Below the pieces are notes generated by a model. That model made no database searches. It had not been told where the DNA came from and saw nothing but the letters and a program-made list of their open reading frames with translations. A DNA stretch of 64,000 nucleotides from Apostichopus japonicus. Taxonomy: Eukaryota > Echinodermata > Holothuroidea > Aspidochirotida > Stichopodidae. The stretch is taken from NCBI RefSeq assembly GCF_037975245.1, contig NC_092561.1, positions 5,940,001 through 6,004,000 on the forward strand, written 5' to 3'. The position numbers and the translations under genes are program-made. This document shows positions 57,672-64,000 of this stretch, in pieces (the first letter of the stretch is position 1; each line of letters begins with the position of its first letter).

Positions 57672-60032
57672 TTTCAATTCTAAGATCTAAAACAAAAAGT
57701 TTTGACAGTTATCGATCGTCCTAAAGCAGCCTTAACTTTGATATTCTGTTTTAGGGCTATATACGGCCGTCTTATTCCAGCTAACGAATCAACTTTGTAG
57801 TCCGGTACTTACAGACAGACAGTTTCGCGTAACTAGAAAGTTATAATTTTGCAATAAAGAAACAACCTTGTAGCGTTTCTTTCACTGATATGCCGGCCTA
57901 CATGCATCAGTGTCTAAGGACATTGTCTGTCTTCAAATGACTATACCTGTCTGATTGTCGTGAAATTTATCACGAATAATTATCTTTAAATATCACATCT
58001 ATAATGCCCGTATACATTTTATGTATTGAATTTTCGTTCGTAGCAGAGGTATATTGTCCAAAAACTTTGCTGACCTCCAGTGATAACGTGTATTTTTACA
58101 AATTAAAAACTTTAATGAATTCGATGAGTTCGATTTAGCCAGCAAGTCTCGATTAACAAACTCTATTAGGAATTTATTAAGCATGTACAATTGATAAAGC
58201 TGCGCTCGAGAAAATATCATTGCAAAAAAATAAAAAAATAAAAATTTAATCATTCCTGTTCAGCTAATTAATACACCAGGAAATAACCAATACGTGCATG
58301 CAGACATACATATATAATTAAAAAACTTAAGGCAAATGGGAAAAAACGTATGTAACACGAAAGCACAAACCAGTTTTCCCAAATTTCATGAAAGGGCATT
58401 TCTATGTAACTTTTAGTCACAATTCATGCATGACATATCCAATACGTTTAGCCCACAAGGTATAAATATAGATATGTAAGATATGTTCCAGGAGAAAGAA
58501 AGTAGGTTTCAGTTGATGAATATTACTTGTTATTTTTCTTTCATCAATAGACTTAGCCATATATCATCAATCATGTTCGGAAATCTTATATCCGGGGCTA
58601 TTCTCGCTCTGGCTCGACAAATTTTAGTATTAACTTAGTCAAAGGTATTACCGAACTTACAATTATATTTTGGAGGTAAATAAGTCGACATCATTTCATT
58701 CTAGTCTCATTGACAATTCCAAAGGCTAAACCCTACACAGGGTTAGATCATGACACGAGCAATAATTTACCTTGTCTAATTAGTAAGGCCTTTCCTGATG
58801 AAGCATTGTTTAAATCAAAGCACAATAGCAGAGGCCAGTTCATGTTTTCCTATAGTTTCAAGTTAATTACCTATTATAAACTTTCCTTTTTGTTCTCATT
58901 TTAACGTTGACTTTTATATAAAAAAAAAGGCTTATTAAAATTTCTTTTTCTTCAGTATCCTTCCGTTTCTATAGTAGGTGATCATTTGGTCTCTAATATT
59001 GCATCTCTGAAAGAATTATAACGGCCGCATTTTCTTCGGAAATATAGTTATGATTTGGAAAGCGAAATTTCATTCAAAGATTTCAAAGGAATTAAAGGTG
59101 ACGAAGTGATATTCATTTTGCCAGTCGTGATTAATGGCGTCTTAGGTAGGCCTATTGATAGTACGCCTATAACATTGCAACACGAAGTACTAATTTATCT
59201 TCTATGATATATGTAATAGGTTATGTACCATTCGGTAGTCATATGTTTATCACACTTTGAACATTTTACAGGACCGTCCCACCTTGTTAGTGTCGGATTA
59301 ACTTGGTTGATATTGACCCTTTTCAATATTACTCTGCAGAATTGGCTTTACATTTAGTACAATGTTGGAATGAAAGGTGTACACAAAACTAATGAATGCA
59401 ACAACAGGTGATTAAGTCGTAACAAAGTCCGTTGCTAAGAAACTACTTAAAGCAATGATTGGTTTAGGCGTAAAATTAAGTTTGATATTTTGCAGACCAA
59501 TAAAAGCACTGTTATCAACACATGCAGTTTGCCTATATATATCACTTTTACTTAATTTTTAAAAAATAATCATCCTTTAACGGATTTGAGGCTCATTAAA
59601 TACAATGACTGGGCTACTTAGACTAACAGACAGATTGCTGAGTCAGTTCCTCAGACGACACATAAGACTCAAACCTGTCTGCTCAAGAATCTCAAGAAAC
59701 AATACGCAGCGCGTGCATGCTTTTACACTATCATCGTGTACATAAACATTATCATCGCCGTGCCTGTATTGAATGCAGTACCGTCGTGTAGTCTTATATT
59801 AATATTATCATTATTGTGTACTATGCTGTGGACAAGGTTACATGGACTGACCTGTTTAAATCAATTGTATCTCAATGTGTGCGTAGTTAAGTCATAGATA
59901 TATCCATGGTTTAAACTATTGAACAACGGACGACTTTAATTTGGCATTTTCAACTCAGTCCTAACCTTAAATACAGTTATTAGGAAAATCGTCTATCTTC
60001 GACTATTTTTAAATAAACTCTTTGTCATAAAA
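57672..60032. other. Upstream flank of copy B
   Basis: Non-coding, matching 52700-54650 over its first 2 kb. The last part (about 59680-60032) has no counterpart at the A-B junction. No gene is supported; a 64-codon open frame near 58710 is not conserved as such. Confidence 0.6.
57758..57763 (-). promoter_or_regulatory. TATA box, copy B
   Basis: TATATA in GCCGTATATAGCCC, 87 bases upstream of the start codon. Conserved with the other copies. Confidence 0.6.
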
Positions 60033-60285
60033 CAGCAGATACGCATAACTGGTACAACCACAATTGTTCGTGTCCCACAACCGTACATCAGTAATTACTA
60101 CTTTGTGTTCTTAACACGGTAACATTTGTTACAGATGGCACTGTAACAATGCAAAGCTGTTAACTTGTTTCCATGTAAGACAAACAACTGCGCGACTGGA
60201 CGAGGAGTCTACGGAGATGAGAATGCCTACGAGATGAAGTAAATGAGCTACGGTATCGCTTGATTCCAGTTCACACCTTATTAAA
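60033..60285 (+). mobile_element. Truncated CAGCCGAT-family MITE, C unit
   Basis: Left half of the family, with a degenerate terminal repeat CAGCAGATACGCATAACTGG followed by the CCACAACCGTACATCAG block. It then runs into the 3' end of the Penelope-like fragment, so that element probably inserted into the MITE. Confidence 0.75.
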
Positions 60286-60289
60286 TAAT

Positions 60290-61345
60290 ATAACGAAAAT
60301 ACACGTTTACTCCAAAAGAAAATATGATTAGAGAAAATCAGAGAAATAAGATATGACTCATAGTTGACATATTAGGAATAAAGTTTTAGAAAATATATTG
60401 GAATTTTCGGTCCCCCTGGAACCTTCGTCAGCAATACTTGGCAGTAGAATTGAAAGTACAAAATGTAACACAATGAAAGTCTGACGCTAGAGAAGTGTAA
60501 GTTGCATAGATGAAATTAGAACGAAATATACCATGACTATACAGGCAGCGGATTAAGGAGCAAACAATGGATTACATATGTTTGTAGAACTAATAGTTGT
60601 TAAGGGGTTCCAAGTCTTTGTGGAGGCCGGTGATGTGAGACTTAATACGAAAGATCCACTCGATTTCTTTACGGTTACGTTCAGTAGCGGATATGAGGTT
60701 CGAGGCAATCAAAATACATTTTAGGTTTTTGAGGGAATGACTATGAAGATTGAAATGTTCGGAAACGGGGAATCCTGCAAAATTATCACGAATAGATTTG
60801 TTGTGATTATTAAAACGTAAGCGGAACCGGGAGCCTGTTTCACCTACATAATTGCCCTATTTGCAAAGTACACAGTAGAAAAATGTAAATATTAATAATA
60901 GAATCACAAGAGAGGGAATGGGGTCTTAGACTATAGTCAACATTGGGAATTTTTACCTCGATACCTGGGGTAATATGGGGGCATATTTGGCGTCGAGGTT
61001 TACCGCAACGGAAATTGCCTGCGCGGGTGGAAACTGAGTGAGGAAGTCTGGAGGAAGTGAATACAAATCTAGCAAAATGCTAACGAAATGCTAGCATGGG
61101 GGGGGGGGGGGCCTTAAACGATCCTCCGACAGACTGATCGTCTTGGTAAACAGCAAATTCCTGTTTGATAGAGCTTATAAAGGATTTGATGAGGGGGTTG
61201 TAATTGGTAACAAACGGAATGCCTGTGTTAGGAGATTTAGACTTGTATTTTCATAAGTCCTCACGGCTCAACTTGTCGGCCTTGGATATAATAATATACT
61301 AGTCTTTCAGGCAGTCTTGTGTTGCGCTCTAAAAGGAAGAACAAT
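60290..61345 (-). mobile_element. Penelope-like element fragment, C unit
   Basis: The same fragment as 54890-55920, with the same truncation points. Here the GIY-YIG region has further damage: an extra A in the run before TTCTACTGTGTACTTTGC near 60882, and AAAGAG changed to AAATAG just after it. The domain end and stop at 60572-60574 are kept. Shared end points show that it was duplicated with the unit rather than inserted twice. Confidence 0.82.
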
Positions 61346-61665
61346 ATATTTCATTATCACTATCACCATCACCATCACCACCACCACCACCGCCATCATC
61401 ATAATGATGATCACACTGTTTATTTGTTATTGATGAGGTAAGCGTTGCTTAATCGGATTTAAATTTCCGCCCTCCAAATCATTCTTCTGATCAATATGTT
61501 GCTAACAGTAACAAGTCAAATATAAAAAATTGTAACGATATTATTTACTTTAATAGTTAAATGTCGAAGAAAGTTAACATAGTAAAAAATTCGTTAATGG
61601 TAATAGTAATGTCTAACCTACGAAGGTTGATTTTACAAATAATTTCACATTTACTTTTTATTATC

Positions 61666-61671
61666 TTTATT
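61666..61671 (-). terminator. Poly(A) signal AATAAA, copy C
   Basis: About 78 bases past the stop, equivalent to that of copy B. Confidence 0.6.
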
Positions 61672-61748
61672 TTTTTATTTAACGACATAAAAAATCCACG
61701 AAAGAAATCATTAAAAGTGATGAAAAAGTCAGCAATGTTGTTATCAGA

Positions 61749-63057
61749 CTAGGTTGTCAAACAAGGGTATTTAATACCAACATCATGGTCTCGATCGATA
61801 CTCTCAGTTTCAAAACTTTCAGATGGGATCGTTGCAAACAATCTAGAAAAAGTATCATGAAAAACACCATTCATTGATATGATTTCCATCTTAGACGGAC
61901 ATCTAACGGAACTTCTCACGGTTTTGTGAATACAAACATCACCGTCAAATCGTTGAATTTGGCAAAGATTTTCTTGAATGATCTTACAGTACCCTGTATC
62001 CCAATCCAGGAGTGAACCACAACCCCAATCGAATCTTTCAGGGTAACTGGTAGCTGTAAAATTTGCACCTGTGACTGCATCAAAGTCTGCATCGAGTTCC
62101 TTGTCTGTCTCACAGGTTACGTTAGGTGATACACGCATAGTCATGGTGTCCTCTCGGATGCTTATAGTGACCCTATCGTCGTCTTCTTGGAAGGTCGCAC
62201 CTGTTAAGCGTAACTTATCGTTAGTCCTCGACGGTGACGGTAACCGGTTTCTTGCGTCCGTTACTTCTGCAAGAACGAGCAATCCAGGCTGCCCATTACT
62301 TTGGTAAGGGATAGCAACAAGCAAATTACGGTAGGTTGTTTGCAACTGGCTTCTTAGATCACATGGCAGATAGTCCAAATCCATGTCTTCAAAAGTTCCG
62401 TAATTTACATATACTTCACCGTAAAGGGACTCATCGTATTGAGCAGATTTTAATGATTGTGCAAGAGACAGATCGACATCTGTAAGTTAAAAAGAAAATA
62501 GTAAAATAAAAATATCAAACATCGAGAACCAAATCGGTTTCGGGTGACAATAATTATCACCGTGACACTATCTCCTCAACCCCCCCCCCCCCCAGGAATC
62601 CCCCTTACACTGGGAGAAAACAATCAAAACAACGAAATTGAGAACATATATATACAGCGATAATTTCTTTGGCAACCAAACAAGGGCTGGGCAACTAGGC
62701 CTACATTAGTTTTATCGAGCTTAAGGCTAATTTATGTGTACACACAAATTCCATTGCCAACAAACTATCTTAATAATTCACCATATGAATTTCTGTTATT
62801 CAATGTTTTAATACATTATCGAAAGTTAGCTCACGTTTTCCACATTGCTGGTCGTCTTCAGTTCGTTTGTTAATCACTGCTTGAAGAGAATCACGTGGAC
62901 CAAGAAATCGCCCGGAAGTTCCCTTTATACGAAACCGTCTGAGATTTGGTAACAATGTCGATGAGGTAGGCACAACTTCTACATACAACAGAGTTAATGC
63001 CAACATTCTTGTCAACATAACGAAGCTCCCTACCGACTTTCGAGTAATTGCCATCAT
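61749..63057 (-). CDS. Secreted cysteine-rich protein, tandem copy C (family unknown)
   Basis: Exons 62835-63057 (223 nt) and 61749-62479 (731 nt) with a 355-nt intron. The product is 317 residues, open throughout. The first part of exon 2 reads VDLSLAQSLKSAQYDESLYG, then EVYVNYGTFEDMDLDYLPCD. One cysteine conserved in A and B (KLCLTG context) is arginine here (KLRLTG). This leaves nine cysteines and possibly one unpaired. The signal-peptide-like start is retained (LTRMLALTLLYVEVVPTSS). Otherwise as copies A and B; function unknown. Confidence 0.84.
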
Positions 63058-63143
63058 TTACAAAACTAAGATTCAAAACAAAAAGTTTTGTCAGTCATTT
63101 AGCGTCGTAAAGCAGCCTTAACTATGCTACTCTGTTAAAGGGT

Positions 63144-63149
63144 TATATA
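63144..63149 (-). promoter_or_regulatory. TATA box, copy C
   Basis: TATATA in GCCGTATATAACCC, 87 bases upstream of the start codon. Confidence 0.6.
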
Positions 63150-64000
63150 CGGCCGTCTAATTCCAGCTTACGAATCAACTTTGAAGTACGTTACTGAAAG
63201 ACAAACAGTTTTCGCGTAACAGGAGCGCTTATACACTGATATGCAGGCCTACATGTATCAGTGTATAAGGAATTGTCTTTCTTCAATTGGCTATTGCTGC
63301 TCGATTGTCGTGAAATTTATCATGAATAATTATCTTTTAATATCATATCTTGTATGCCCGCATATACGTTTTATGCATTGAATTTCCGTTCGTAGTAGAG
63401 TTATTTGTCCAAAAACCTTGCTAACCTCAAGTAATTAGGTGTAGTTTTCAAATTAGAATGAGTTCAATGACTTGCGTTTTGCCAAGCAAACTCGATTAAC
63501 AAAATCTATTAGGATTTATTATGCTTTTACAATTATTAAGTTGCGCTCGAGAAAGTATCATTGTAAAAAGATAAAACATAAGTAACTTAAATTATTCCTG
63601 TTCAGCTAATTAATACACCAGGAAATTAACCATCCACTGCATGTTGACAAGCATATACAATTACAAAGCTTAATACGAATACAAAAAGACGTAGGTCAGA
63701 GTAAAGCACAAATAAGTTTTGACAAATACCATGAAAGGCCATTTTTATTTAACTTTCAGACACATTCTATGCATGACATATCCAAAACGTTTAGCCAACA
63801 AGGTATTAATAAAGGTATCTAACATATATCCTAGGAGAAAGAATGAAAGTTTCAGTTGATGAATATTACTTTGTATTTTTCATTCATCAATAGACTTAGC
63901 CATATATCATCAATCATGGTTGAAAATCTTAATCCGGGCTGTTCTCGCTCTGGCTCGACCAGTTTTAGTATTAACTTTTATTTTTTGCAGAGATGCCGAT
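63150..64000. other. Upstream flank of copy C and right edge of the array
   Basis: Matches the A and B flanks until TTTTAGTATTAAC at about 63977. After that it reads TTTTATTTTTTGCAG, which looks like a plus-strand splice acceptor, followed by AGATGCCGAT at the window end. No gene can be called from ten bases. Confidence 0.6.

Larger units (their letters stand above)
51100..63977. repeat. Tandem array of three gene-bearing units, period about 5.0-5.4 kb
   Basis: Stop codons of the three genes lie at 51282, 56328 and 61749, giving periods of 5046 and 5421 bp. Matching sequence covers gene, intron, promoter and long upstream flanks. The A and B flanks match from 52700 to 54650 against 57672 to 59680. 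The 375-bp difference in period equals a segment (about 59680-60060) missing at the A-B junction. The C unit loses similarity to the others at about 63977. Unit A is the most diverged at its 3' side. Confidence 0.9.

Overview
The window looks like nuclear DNA from an invertebrate animal, most likely a marine deuterostome such as an echinoderm. The evidence is AT-rich sequence, a few short intron-split genes in a large amount of non-coding DNA, many decayed transposons (non-LTR, Penelope-like, hAT-like MITEs, a tRNA-derived SINE), and frequent homopolymeric C runs. No bacterial, viral or organellar genes were seen. The species assignment is an inference from texture only.

Layout. From 1 to about 26.4 kb no gene can be supported. 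This part holds a MITE-like family with CAGCCGAT ends and 7-bp target duplications (1800-2106, 6461-6928, 9016-9531), a 430-bp dispersed direct repeat, a hAT-like MITE (18753-19132), a non-LTR retrotransposon 3' fragment (21835-22390) and one weak candidate exon (18113-18247, minus). From 26.4 to 42.9 kb lie the last three coding exons of a Ras-like small GTPase. They match the RASL12/RERG group, and the splice phases join perfectly. Its P-loop exon was not found and is probably upstream of the window. Its 14.5-kb intron carries a SINE, three MITEs, a CR1/L2-type fragment and tandem repeats. Its last intron carries a 62-bp pyrimidine minisatellite.

From 47.6 to 49.3 kb there is a two-exon gene for a small, probably secreted, N-glycosylated 157-residue protein of unknown family. 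From 51.1 kb to the right end there is a tandem triplication on the minus strand. It holds three two-exon genes, each encoding a 317-residue, cysteine-rich, apparently secreted protein that I do not recognise. Exon lengths are identical in all three copies (223 + 731 nt), although introns and flanks have changed length. Promoter sequence with a TATA box is conserved. The spacer downstream of copies B and C contains the same broken Penelope-like element with a readable GIY-YIG endonuclease domain, so that insertion predates the last duplication. Homology to the other upstream flanks stops abruptly near 63,977, which marks the right edge of the repeated unit.

Nothing shows that the genes act together in one pathway. 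The three copies are a young lineage-type family. The RASL12-like gene and the 157-residue gene are simply neighbours.
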